This document shows positions 1-7,759 of a stretch of 64,000 nucleotides of DNA, piece by piece. Source of the stretch: Pseudooceanicola antarcticus (GTDB lineage Bacteria > Pseudomonadota > Alphaproteobacteria > Rhodobacterales > Rhodobacteraceae); assembly GCF_900215355.1 (NCBI RefSeq), contig NZ_OBEA01000001.1, positions 558,001 to 622,000 of the forward strand. Direction: 5' to 3'. The position numbers and the translations under genes are program-made. The notes under the pieces were generated by a model. It was not told the DNA's origin, made no database searches, and saw only the letters and a program-made list of their open reading frames with translations. Position 1 is the stretch's first letter, and the number at the start of each line of letters is the position of its first letter.

Positions 1-227
1 CCAAGGCCGTCAAGGACGCCAACGAGGACCCGACCGCCCGTGAGCTGCTGGTCGAGATGAAGGTGCCCGAGAACCTCACCGAAACCGTGCCGCTGGCGCA
101 TTACAACATGGTCTCGGACATGAGCGAAGACGAGCTGGCCGACTTCCAGACCTTCCTCGATATCGGCGTCGACCTGGGCGTCGTCGCCAAGCCCATCGCC
201 GTGGCCGATGTCGCGGAGGCGATGTGA
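1..227 (+). CDS. ABC transporter substrate-binding protein (3' end only)
   Basis: Only the last 74 codons are inside the window, ending in TGA at 225-227. The fragment is soluble, with helical, acidic C-terminal sequence (KVPENLTETVPLAHY, then DELADFQTFLDIGVDLGVV). This fits the C-terminal lobe of an NMT1/SsuA-like periplasmic binding protein. The identification rests mostly on context: the gene overlaps an ABC ATPase by four bases (GTGA), which is followed by a permease, and the set otherwise lacks a binding protein. In this operon it would capture the substrate in the periplasm. The ligand cannot be read from the fragment; the downstream ring-opening hydrolase suggests a cyclic imide or pyrimidine. 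Confidence 0.6.
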   Translation, partial: KAVKDANEDPTARELLVEMKVPENLTETVPLAHYNMVSDMSEDELADFQTFLDIGVDLGVVAKPIAVADVAEAM

Positions 228-1114
228 ACTTGACCCGGCCCATTCCCCCCAAGGCCGATGGCGCCGACCTGTCCCCCCCTGCGGAGATCTCCGCGGGGGG
301 GGATGCGCCCGCCGCATCGGGTGATCTTGCCGATCGCCTGCGCTGGTTCGCGCCCGGCACCCACATCACCATTCGCGGCCTGAACAAGACCTTCGCCGAC
401 GGCACCGTGCTTTACCGCGATTTCGACCTCGACCTGCCGCGCGGCAAGGTGGTGTCGATCTTCGGCCCCAATGGCTGCGGCAAGTCCACGCTGATCAACA
501 TGATCTCGGGCATCCTGGATTACGATTCGGGGCAGATCCTGTTCGACGGCAAGACGGCGCGCGAGACCAAGATCGGCTATGTCTTCCAGAACTACCGCGA
601 AGCCGGCTTTCCCTGGCTGCGGGCCATCGACAATATCCGCTACCCGCTGAAGTTCCTGAAGCTGTCGCAGGCCGAAAAGGACGCCCGCGTCGAAAAGCTG
701 CTGGCCAGCTTCAATGTCTCGATCGACCTGAACCGCTACCCCTACGAGCTGTCGGGCGGCCAGCAGCAGCTGGTCTCGATCATGCGGGCGCTGGTCATCG
801 AACCCGAGGTGCTGTTCCTCGACGAGCCCTTCTCGGCGCTCGACTACGAGATGACCCTCTTCCTGCGCGACAAGCTGCAGTCGGTGCTGACCGAGATGCA
901 GATCACCACGCTGCTGGTGTCCCATGACCTCGACGAGGCGGTGGAGCTGGCCGACGAGGTGCTGTTGCTGACCCGCAAGCCGACGTCCGTCGCCGCCCGT
1001 ATCCCCTTCACCGCGCCGCGTCCGCGCAACGCCGAGATCACCGTCACCCCGGAGTTCATCGACGTGAAGGCCCGGTCGCTGGAGATCTTCCAGAGAGAAG
1101 TGCGCAAGACATGA
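224..1114 (+). CDS. ABC transporter ATP-binding protein (SsuB/NrtD-like)
   Basis: This is the ATPase subunit of an importer of the nitrate/sulfonate/pyrimidine class. With the GTG start at 224 it has 296 residues. The Walker A motif GPNGCGKST is at about 81-89, the Q-loop near 122, the signature LSGGQ at 176-180, and Walker B VLFLDEPF at about 196-203. The stop overlaps the permease start (ATGA at 1111). The first 45 residues are low in complexity, rich in Pro/Ala, and contain a near-perfect DNA palindrome (273-302). The true start may therefore lie further downstream, although no better ATG is obvious before residue 50. The family assignment is secure; the substrate is inferred from the neighbouring amidohydrolase. 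Confidence 0.9.
   Translation: MNLTRPIPPKADGADLSPPAEISAGGDAPAASGDLADRLRWFAPGTHITIRGLNKTFADGTVLYRDFDLDLPRGKVVSIFGPNGCGKSTLINMISGILDYDSGQILFDGKTARETKIGYVFQNYREAGFPWLRAIDNIRYPLKFLKLSQAEKDARVEKLLASFNVSIDLNRYPYELSGGQQQLVSIMRALVIEPEVLFLDEPFSALDYEMTLFLRDKLQSVLTEMQITTLLVSHDLDEAVELADEVLLLTRKPTSVAARIPFTAPRPRNAEITVTPEFIDVKARSLEIFQREVRKT
273..302. repeat. Palindromic hairpin inside the 5' end of the ABC ATPase gene
   Basis: A run of seven C, then the perfect palindrome GCGGAGATCTCCGC (281-294), then a run of eight G. The whole 30 bases can fold as one long GC stem. It lies about 50 bases after the GTG start of the ATPase and encodes a low-complexity linker. It could be an mRNA structure that tunes expression between the binding protein and the ATPase. 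Confidence 0.6.
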
Positions 1115-1890
1115 GTGACAAACTGACCAAGTACCTGCCCCGCATGGGGTGGATTCAGCCGGTGCTGGGCGCGCTCGCCCTGATCCTGCTCTGGGCCTTC
1201 GCCCATGTCGCCCAGCTGGTGGACCCGGTGCTGTTGCCCTCTCCGTTGGAGTCCTGGAACGCCTTCGTCGAGGGCATGACCGAGGGCACGCTGGGCCATG
1301 ACTTCTGGCGCACCATCGTGCGCACCATGCTGTCCTTCGCCATCGCGACGCTGATCGCCGTGCCTCTCGGGGTGGCGCTTGGATCTTCCAACAAGCTCTA
1401 TCGTTCGGTCGAGTTCCTGATCGACTTCTTCCGCTCGACCCCGGCCTCGGCCATGTTCCCGCTGTTCCTGGTCTTCTTCGGCATCGGTGAAGAGGCGAAG
1501 ATCGCCGTGGCGGCCTTCGGTGCGGCGCTGATCATCCTGTTCAACACCGCCTATGGGGTGATGAACGCCCGGCAGCTGCGCCAGCTCGCGGCGCGGGTGA
1601 TGGGGGCTTCCCGGACACGTATCCTCTGGGATGTGACGATCTGGGAGAGCCTGCCGCAGACCTTCATCGGGCTGCGCTCGGGGGTCTCCATGGCGCTGGT
1701 CATCGTCATCGTGGCCGAGATGTTCATCGGCTCGTCCGACGGTCTGGGCAAGCGGATCATCGACGCGCAGATGATCTTCAACATGCCCGAGATGTATGCC
1801 TCGATCTTCGCGGCGGGGGCCCTGGGCTATGTGATGAACATGCTCTTCACCCTGATCGAGGCGCGGTTTGTCCACTGGGGCGGAAAGTAG
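1111..1890 (+). CDS. ABC transporter permease
   Basis: A 259-residue integral membrane protein of the BPD_transp_1 (MetI-like) fold with about six hydrophobic segments, starting near residue 13. The cytoplasmic EAA-type loop is recognisable in the stretch GASRTRILWDVTIWESLPQ (about 165-183), followed by FIGLRSGVSMALVIVIVAEM. This matches SsuC/NrtB/ThiX-like permeases. It overlaps the ATPase by four bases and precedes the amidohydrolase by five, so the three are co-transcribed. It would form the homodimeric channel of the importer. The substrate is unknown; context favours a cyanuric acid- or barbiturate-like compound. Confidence 0.9.
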   Translation: MSDKLTKYLPRMGWIQPVLGALALILLWAFAHVAQLVDPVLLPSPLESWNAFVEGMTEGTLGHDFWRTIVRTMLSFAIATLIAVPLGVALGSSNKLYRSVEFLIDFFRSTPASAMFPLFLVFFGIGEEAKIAVAAFGAALIILFNTAYGVMNARQLRQLAARVMGASRTRILWDVTIWESLPQTFIGLRSGVSMALVIVIVAEMFIGSSDGLGKRIIDAQMIFNMPEMYASIFAAGALGYVMNMLFTLIEARFVHWGGK

Positions 1891-1895
1891 AGATC

Positions 1896-2954
1896 ATGGA
1901 AATCGGTGTGTTCAAGCTCGGCATGGCCTCGCCTGCCGATGTGTCGGAGTTGCAGGAGCTGATCGCGGGCGGCGGGCTCGATCCCGCCCAGGTGGTCGCC
2001 GTGATCGGCAAGACCGAGGGCAACGGCGGTGCCAATGACTTTACCCGCGCCCTGGCAACCAAGTGCTTCGCAGAGGTCCTGGCCTCGGCGCGCGGCCAGA
2101 CCCCGGAAGAGGTGCAGGAGCAGGTGGCCTTCGTCTGGTCCGGTGGCACCGAGGGCGTGCTTTCGCCCCATGCCACGGTCTTCACCCGCTCAGCCGGCGA
2201 GGCCGGGAAGACGGGCGGGCGGCTGGCGCTCGGCCTGGCCATGTCCCCGGACCTGGCACCGGAAGAGATCGGCCGCATGGCCCATGTCGAGGCTGTCCAC
2301 CAGGCCACCCTGCAGGCGCTGGCCGACGCGGGCATCAGCGATCCCGCCGATGTCCACTACGTCCAGGTCAAGGGCCCGCTGCTGACACCGGCGCGGATCT
2401 CGGAGGCCGCGGCGCGCGGCGCAGAGGTGGTGACCCAGGACCCGAACGGCTCGAAACCCTATGCGCGGGGTGCCATGGCACTGGGTGTCGCGCTGGCCTT
2501 GGGCGAGGTCGGGGACGCCGACGTCAGCGAAGCGGCCATCGCCAGCCGTCTCGATCTCTTCTCTTCCGTGGCCTCGACCTCGGCGGGGGGTGAGCTGACG
2601 AAGTGCGAGGTGCTTCTCTTCGGCAATTCGCCCGATGCCGCCGGGGCGTTCCGTATCGGCCATGCCATCCTGTCGGATGCGCTGGATGCCGATGCCGTCC
2701 GGGCGGCCATCGCCGATGCGGGCGGCGTGCCCGAGGCGGTCTTCGCCAAGGCCGAGGCCTCTGCCACCCTGCGCGGACGCCGGACCACCATGCTGTCGGA
2801 TGCCGATATCAACTACGAACGTCACGCCCGTGCGGCGGTCGGCGGGGTCATCGCCTCGGTCACCGGCGACCCGGCGATCTTCCTCTCTGGCGGGACAGAG
2901 CACCAGTGCCCGCCGGGCGCCGCGCCCATAGCCGTGATCGCCAAGGTGGAGTGA
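1896..2954 (+). CDS. Ring-opening amidohydrolase (cyanuric acid hydrolase/barbiturase family)
   Basis: The 352-residue protein has the three-fold repeated architecture of the AtzD/TrzD/barbiturase family, where each repeat supplies a Lys-Ser pair. Visible pairs are K39 (GKTEGNGG) with S82 (WSGGTEG), K159 (VQVKGP) with the Ser in ASTSAGGE (227-232), and K285 (AKAEAS) with S331 (LSGGTEHQCPPG). The C-terminal EHQ...G block is where the family binds a structural metal. Enzymes here hydrolyse cyanuric acid to carboxybiuret or barbiturate to ureidomalonate; I cannot choose between them by eye. The AS-family amidase two bases downstream and the upstream importer support degradation of an imported cyclic imide. 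RBS-like GGAAAG precedes the ATG. Confidence 0.87.
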   Translation: MEIGVFKLGMASPADVSELQELIAGGGLDPAQVVAVIGKTEGNGGANDFTRALATKCFAEVLASARGQTPEEVQEQVAFVWSGGTEGVLSPHATVFTRSAGEAGKTGGRLALGLAMSPDLAPEEIGRMAHVEAVHQATLQALADAGISDPADVHYVQVKGPLLTPARISEAAARGAEVVTQDPNGSKPYARGAMALGVALALGEVGDADVSEAAIASRLDLFSSVASTSAGGELTKCEVLLFGNSPDAAGAFRIGHAILSDALDADAVRAAIADAGGVPEAVFAKAEASATLRGRRTTMLSDADINYERHARAAVGGVIASVTGDPAIFLSGGTEHQCPPGAAPIAVIAKVE

Positions 2955-2955
2955 C

Positions 2956-4290
2956 ATGATGGCCGAGCTCTGGAGCCTGCCTGCCCATGCGCTTGTCGCA
3001 GGCTATGCCGCGCGGGAGTTCACGCCCTCCGAGGTGCTGGAAAGCGTGCTGGGCCGGTGTGACGCGATCAATCCAAGCATTAACGCGGTGATCGCCCGCG
3101 ACGATGCGGCGGCGCGCCGGATGGCCCGTGCCAGCGATGCCCGCTGGGGCGCGGGGAAGCCGCTGTCGGATCTGGACGGGGTGCCTGTCAGCATCAAGGA
3201 CAACCTGCTGATGGCCGGGCTGCCCGCCACCTGGGGCAATCGCGGCTTGCGGGACAATGTGCCCGCGCATGACGAGCTGCCCGTGGCCCGGCTGCGGGCC
3301 GGCGGAGCGGTGCTCTTTGCCAAGACCAATGTGCCCGAGCTGACCGTGCAGGGCTATACCGACAACCTGTTGCATGGCCCGACGGGCCTGCCCTTCGCGC
3401 CGGAACTGACGCCCGGAGGCTCCAGCGGCGGGGCGGTGGCGGCGGTGGCGGCGGGGATCGGACCGCTGGCGCTCTGCACCGATGGCGGCGGCTCCATCCG
3501 GCGACCGGCGGCCCATGCGGGGCTCTTCGGGCTGAAGCCGGGCGCGGGCCGCATCCCCCGTGGCGCGGGCTTTCCCGCGATCCTCGGTGCCTTCGAGGTG
3601 GCCGGCCCCATCGGCCGTGATGCCCGCGATGTGGAGACCATGTTTCGCTGGCTCGGCAGCTCTGTCGAGACGGCCACCACCGCGCCGCGCCGTATCCTTT
3701 ATGCGCGGCACTTCGCAGGCCAGCCGGTCGACCCCAAGATCCTGCGCGCCAGCGACGGCGCGGCAGAGGAGCTGCGCCGCCTCGGTCACGAGGTGGTGGC
3801 GCGCGACACATTCGACGTGCTGGCCGGGATCGACGCGATCTGGCCGGTGATCAGCACCGCCGGGGTGGCCTGGCTCTGCGACAGCGATGCGCGCATCAAC
3901 GAGACCGCGGGCGAGGCCGTCCAGGCCATGGCCCGCGCCGGCCGCGCGCTGAGCGCCCGCGACTATGCCGGTGCCCTGGTCGCCATCGAGGCCCTGCGGC
4001 TGGACTACCAGCGCGCCATGGCGGGCTTCGACCTGCTGATGACCCCGGCCATCGCGGCCTTCTCCTGGCCCAGGGAGAAGACCCACCCCGAGGTCATCGA
4101 CGGCCAGCCGGTCGGGCCGCGCGGCCATGCGGTCTTTACCGCCTTTGCCAATGCCCTGGGTCTGCCCGCCATGACCCTGCCCCTTGCCGCGCCGCCGGGC
4201 GGTCTGCCCTGCGGGGTGCAGCTGGTGGGCATGCAGGGCGCCGATGAGCTGCTGTTGCAGATCGCCCGCAGCTGGCCCGAGGCGCGCTGA
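2956..4290 (+). CDS. Amidase-signature family hydrolase (AtzE/ureidomalonase-like role)
   Basis: A 444-residue amidase-signature enzyme. The catalytic triad is visible: K81 (VSIKDN), the cis-Ser in GGSSGG (S156), and the nucleophile S180 in TDGGGSIRRPA. The gene begins two bases after the ring-opening hydrolase stop, so the two probably act in sequence, the amidase splitting the linear product (a carboxybiuret or ureidomalonate). No AtzG-like small partner is present, which argues against a plain AtzE-AtzG assignment. A GC hairpin follows at 4325-4345. Alternatives are another amide hydrolase such as biuret/allophanate-type or a generic amidase. Family is certain, substrate is inference. Confidence 0.82.
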   Translation: MMAELWSLPAHALVAGYAAREFTPSEVLESVLGRCDAINPSINAVIARDDAAARRMARASDARWGAGKPLSDLDGVPVSIKDNLLMAGLPATWGNRGLRDNVPAHDELPVARLRAGGAVLFAKTNVPELTVQGYTDNLLHGPTGLPFAPELTPGGSSGGAVAAVAAGIGPLALCTDGGGSIRRPAAHAGLFGLKPGAGRIPRGAGFPAILGAFEVAGPIGRDARDVETMFRWLGSSVETATTAPRRILYARHFAGQPVDPKILRASDGAAEELRRLGHEVVARDTFDVLAGIDAIWPVISTAGVAWLCDSDARINETAGEAVQAMARAGRALSARDYAGALVAIEALRLDYQRAMAGFDLLMTPAIAAFSWPREKTHPEVIDGQPVGPRGHAVFTAFANALGLPAMTLPLAAPPGGLPCGVQLVGMQGADELLLQIARSWPEAR

Positions 4291-4324
4291 GCGCAGGCGG
4301 GCGGCCCAGGTGCCGCTCGTACGG

Positions 4325-4345
4325 CCCCCGCCGCTTGCGCGGGGG
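4325..4345 (+). terminator. GC-rich hairpin after the amidase
   Basis: CCCCCGC and GCGGGGG arms enclose a 7-base loop (CGCTTGC), 35 bases after the amidase stop. There is no T-run, so it is a weak or Rho-aided terminator, or an mRNA 3' end stabiliser for the upstream operon. Confidence 0.5.
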
Positions 4346-4434
4346 TGACGCCAAAGCGCGCCGGTATACAAGCCGGGCGCGCTGTGCCAGACTTCCCGCA
4401 TTTCAAATTTCCTTTTGATCTCGGGATTGCGGCA

Positions 4435-5571
4435 ATGTTGATTCTGGATTTCCTGCTGGCGTTCGCCATCCTGATGGTGGCTTTCTCGACCGTCGTCTCG
4501 GGGCTGGTCGAGGTCCTGACCCGCCTGCTGAACCTGCGCTCGCGCAATCTGCGCAACTCTCTCGACGGCTACCTCGAGAACGTGCTCTGGCCCAACCTCA
4601 TCGAGGCGACCGGCGCCAAAGACGAGGCCCTGAGCCGCAAGGCGACGCTGGCGGAGCTGCGCGACCACCTGACCCGCAACCTGGCGGTGCCCGACGGGCT
4701 CAGCCGCCGGTCCGGCCCCATCGAGACCCTGGCCAAGCTCTTTTCGCGGCCCTGGATCGAGACCCTCTCGCCCGAGGCCATGGTGCAGCGGCTGGCCGAG
4801 ACCGACGTGGGCCAGGCCATCCGCACCGGCATCGTCGAGACCTCGCAGGACAGGTTCGACGCGCTGCTTCTGGGCTTCGACCGCTACATGGCGCTGTCCT
4901 CTGAACGCTTCCGGCGCAACTCCAACCTGATGGTCTTCCTGGTCTCCATCGCCTTTGCCTTCGGCGCGCAGGTGCATTTCACCAGGCTGGTGCAGGGGCT
5001 GGAAAGCAACCCGGCGACCATCGAGGCGCTGATCGCCTCCCAGGACCAGATCCTTGCCGGCTATGTCGCGGCGCAGGAGGGAGATATCGCGCTGGAGGTC
5101 GAGCTTGAGGACGGCACGGTCCAGAGCCACCTGGACGCCGCCAAGGCCGCGCTGGCCGCCAGCGTGGAGGATCTGAAGACCCTGCGGGCCAAGTACCAGC
5201 TGCCGATCGGCGCGCGGTTGGGCGAGGGGGCCGATTGCGCCCCGGTAAGCGGCAAGGCCGAGCGGCTGAGCTGCCACATGGGCAATGTCGGGGCCTGGGT
5301 GCTCTGGCAGATGAACGTGCTGCTTTCGGGGGTGCTGATCGGGCTGGGCGGGCCGTTCTGGTATCGCGTCACCAAGCAGCTGTCCCAGGCGCGCATCTTC
5401 GGCGGCAACCTGTCCGATGGCCAGGCCGAGACCGTGGCCGGGCAGGCCGGTGGCGCGGGGCAGTCGGTGCTGACGCGCAACCAGACCCTGCGCAGCCTCT
5501 TCCGCATCGCCGGGACCAACCCGGTGCTGCGGGTCATGTCGAGGCCCGAAGGCGATGCGGCCCCGGCCTAG
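4435..5571 (+). CDS. Membrane protein of unknown function
   Basis: I do not recognise the family. I start it at the ATG at 4435 (378 residues) because the protein then opens with a clean hydrophobic segment (MLILDFLLAFAILMVAFSTV); an in-frame upstream codon at 4345 would add a non-hydrophobic tail overlapping the hairpin. A soluble stretch of about 130 residues follows, with a basic Arg/Asn-rich patch (RSRNLRNSL) close to the first segment. A second membrane segment (SNLMVFLVSIAFAFGAQ) comes next, then an acidic, probably coiled periplasmic region with two Cys, and a third segment (GAWVLWQMNVLLSGVLIGL). The C-terminus is polar. It stands alone between the amidase operon and ada; its stop overlaps the convergent ada stop by four bases. 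Confidence 0.6.
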   Translation: MLILDFLLAFAILMVAFSTVVSGLVEVLTRLLNLRSRNLRNSLDGYLENVLWPNLIEATGAKDEALSRKATLAELRDHLTRNLAVPDGLSRRSGPIETLAKLFSRPWIETLSPEAMVQRLAETDVGQAIRTGIVETSQDRFDALLLGFDRYMALSSERFRRNSNLMVFLVSIAFAFGAQVHFTRLVQGLESNPATIEALIASQDQILAGYVAAQEGDIALEVELEDGTVQSHLDAAKAALAASVEDLKTLRAKYQLPIGARLGEGADCAPVSGKAERLSCHMGNVGAWVLWQMNVLLSGVLIGLGGPFWYRVTKQLSQARIFGGNLSDGQAETVAGQAGGAGQSVLTRNQTLRSLFRIAGTNPVLRVMSRPEGDAAPA

Positions 5572-6629
5572 CCTGCGGCGCGGGCGGGGCGGAAGGCGGC
5601 CTCGATCTGCAACAGGCGCTGCTTGCGCCACAGCCCGCCGCCATAGCCCGTCAGCGCGCCATCGGCGCCGATGACCCGGTGGCAGGGGATGACCAGCGCG
5701 ATCTGGTTGGCGCCATTGGCCCGCGCCACGGCGCGATGTGATCCGGGCCGCCCCAGGGCGCGGGCCAGGTCGCCGTAGGATCGCGTCTCGCCCGCCGGGA
5801 TTTCGCGCAGGGCTTCCCAGACCTCGCGGGTGAAGGCCGAGCCATGCAGCGCCAGCGGGGTCTCGAAACGGGCGGAGCGGCCGGTGAAATAGGCGGAAAG
5901 CTCTGCCCGGATCTGCTCGGTCGGCGGGTGGACCCCGATGCCCAGAGAGCCCTTCGCGTGTTCCGAGAGCCTGCGCACCTCGCCGGGCAGCGCGCGGCGT
6001 TCGGTGAATTCCAGCAGGTGCAGGTGATGCGCCGAGGAGATGGCGATCATGTCGCCAAGCGGGGTGGCGATCCAATCGGCCAGCAGCAGCGCATCGCCGC
6101 GCAGGCTGCCCGGTGCGCAGCCCAGAAGCCGGGCGAAGGCGGCGCGGAAGGCCGAGGCAGAGCTGAAGCCTGCTTCCAGCTGCGCCTCGATCACCTTGCC
6201 GCCCTGGCCGAGCGTCAGGAAACCGTCGCGCAAGCGCCTTTGGCGGGCCATTTCAAGGAAGGTCATGCCGAACTGCCGCTTGAAGGCGCGGCGCACGGTG
6301 GAGGGGTCCAGCCCCAGCCCCTGCACGCAGCCCTCGGTCCAGCGGTGTTCCGGGCGCTCTTCCAGCGCCGCCAGCAGGCGGGTGACCGCGGGGTCCGGGG
6401 TCTCGCCCAGGGGGTGGCAGCGCTTGCAGGGCCGGAAGCCCTCGGACAGGCATTCGCCGGGGCTGGCGCGGAACAGGCAGTTCTCGCGCTTGGGTTTGCG
6501 GGCCGGGCAGGTCAGGCGGCAGAATATGCCGGTGGAGGTGACGCAGACGAAGGCGCGGTCGTCATAGCCTGAGTCACGCGCCAGCAGCGCGTCATAGAGG
6601 GTGTCGTCGGGGGGCAGGTCGAACATCAT
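5568..6629 (-). CDS. ada: Ada: methyl-response regulator and O6-methylguanine-DNA methyltransferase
   Basis: A full-length 353-residue Ada. The N-terminal AdaA zinc domain has C37 and C41 (FCRLTCPA) and C68 and C71 (RPCKRC); C37 corresponds to the methylphosphotriester acceptor. An AraC-type HTH follows (about 85-180, SSASAFRAAFARLLG), then the AdaB methyltransferase domain with the acceptor C316 in IPCHRV. It repairs methylated phosphates and O6-methylguanine and, once methylated, activates its own regulon. It is a single gene with no alkB or alkA beside it. The start is one of two adjacent Met codons; either is possible. Its stop overlaps the stop of the convergent membrane-protein gene. 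Confidence 0.95.
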   Translation of the reverse strand: MMFDLPPDDTLYDALLARDSGYDDRAFVCVTSTGIFCRLTCPARKPKRENCLFRASPGECLSEGFRPCKRCHPLGETPDPAVTRLLAALEERPEHRWTEGCVQGLGLDPSTVRRAFKRQFGMTFLEMARQRRLRDGFLTLGQGGKVIEAQLEAGFSSASAFRAAFARLLGCAPGSLRGDALLLADWIATPLGDMIAISSAHHLHLLEFTERRALPGEVRRLSEHAKGSLGIGVHPPTEQIRAELSAYFTGRSARFETPLALHGSAFTREVWEALREIPAGETRSYGDLARALGRPGSHRAVARANGANQIALVIPCHRVIGADGALTGYGGGLWRKQRLLQIEAAFRPARAAG

Positions 6630-6679
6630 GACGGCAGATTAGCCGATCCCGCCACGAGCTGGCGCCGGAAATCGGGCAG

Positions 6680-7669
6680 CTATTGCGATTTCCGGCCTTC
6701 GCGCGGACCGGCGCGCATCGGGGTCATCCGGCCCGTGCCATCCTCGGGGGCGGGGATATGTTCGGCGGCATCGCCCGTGGGCAGCTCGAACAGGCCCTTG
6801 CCCCAGTCTCCGCGCCGCCAGTCCAGCTTGGCGGCCTCGATCTTCTCGGGCGAGGAAGAGACGAAGTTCCACCAGATATAGCGCGGCTCGGGCAGGGTGG
6901 CGCCGCCGAGGGCCAGGAAACGCGCGCCCTGCTCACCGGCCCGGACCGAGATCCGGTCGCCGGGACGGAAGACCATCATGCGCCCGGCCTCATAGGTCTC
7001 TCCGGCCACTTCCAGGCTGCCATGGGTCACGTGCAGCCCGCGGTCCTCGTGATTGTCGGGCAGGGGGAAGGCGGCGCCGGGGGCGAGGCTGACATCAAGA
7101 TAGAAGGTTTCAGAGAAGATCGCGGCGGGGGCGGTCTCTCCGAAGGCGGTGCCGAGGATCAGCCGGGCGGTGATGCCATGGGCCTCGAGTACCGGCAGCC
7201 CGTCCTTGGGGAAGTGCTGGAAGGCGGGGGTGGTGTCCTCGTTGCCGGCGGGCAGGGCGATCCAGGTCTGGATGCCGTGCAGTGGCCCGCCCGCCTCGGC
7301 CGAGGGCGAGCGTTCCGAGTGGCTGACCCCGCGCCCCGCCACCATCCAGTTCACGTCGCCGGGCCGGATCACCTGGTCAGAGCCGATGGAATCGCGGTGA
7401 TGGAAAGCACCTTCATAGAGATAGGTGACGGTGCCCAGCCCGATATGGGGGTGCGGGCGCACGTCGATCCTCTCGCCGGTCAGCAGCTCTGCCGGGCCCA
7501 TCTGGTCGAAGAAGATGAAGGGGCCGACCATCTGCCGCTTCGGCGCGGGCAGGGCGCGGCGCACCTCGAAGCCGCCGATGTCGCGGGCACGCGGCACCAG
7601 CAGCGTCTCGATGGACGATGCGGCGACCAGGTCGGGGTCGGTCAGCAGTTGATCGGGATTCCAGCTCAT
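6680..7669 (-). CDS. Pirin family protein
   Basis: A 329-residue bicupin of the pirin family. The N-terminal cupin carries the metal-binding His/Glu set in DVRPHPHIGLGTVTYLYEG and HRDSIGS, with the family hallmark GVSHSER. I start at the ATG at 7669 because GAGGGCCC lies just upstream; a longer frame to 7732 has no pirin sequence. Bacterial pirins bind a metal and have been linked to quercetin dioxygenase activity or to regulation of pyruvate metabolism and stress responses. The cellular role here cannot be told from context, since the neighbours are ada and a methyltransferase on the same strand. Confidence 0.9.
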   Translation of the reverse strand: MSWNPDQLLTDPDLVAASSIETLLVPRARDIGGFEVRRALPAPKRQMVGPFIFFDQMGPAELLTGERIDVRPHPHIGLGTVTYLYEGAFHHRDSIGSDQVIRPGDVNWMVAGRGVSHSERSPSAEAGGPLHGIQTWIALPAGNEDTTPAFQHFPKDGLPVLEAHGITARLILGTAFGETAPAAIFSETFYLDVSLAPGAAFPLPDNHEDRGLHVTHGSLEVAGETYEAGRMMVFRPGDRISVRAGEQGARFLALGGATLPEPRYIWWNFVSSSPEKIEAAKLDWRRGDWGKGLFELPTGDAAEHIPAPEDGTGRMTPMRAGPREGRKSQ

Positions 7670-7759
7670 ATCGGGCCCTCCTGACGAAAAGATAGCCCGG
7701 AAAGCCCGAGGGGGAACTGGCGACGCGCGCACAATGGCTCTGCGCGCATGACCGGGGGA

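Noticed and set aside
1896-2954. Decision between cyanuric acid hydrolase and barbiturase
   Set aside because: Both share the Lys-Ser repeats seen here; telling them apart needs a phylogeny or an assay, so no gene symbol was given.
4345-4434. Longer start for the membrane protein
   Set aside because: The added 30 residues overlap the terminator hairpin and are not hydrophobic; the ATG at 4435 gives a clean membrane start.
2860-6075. A 1071-codon open frame on the minus strand
   Set aside because: It runs antisense to the amidase and the membrane-protein gene and then overlaps ada out of frame. It is low-complexity, rich in Arg/Gly/Pro/His, with no domain. Long antisense frames are expected with this GC bias; also 13248-15326, 37686-40487 and 53118-55916.
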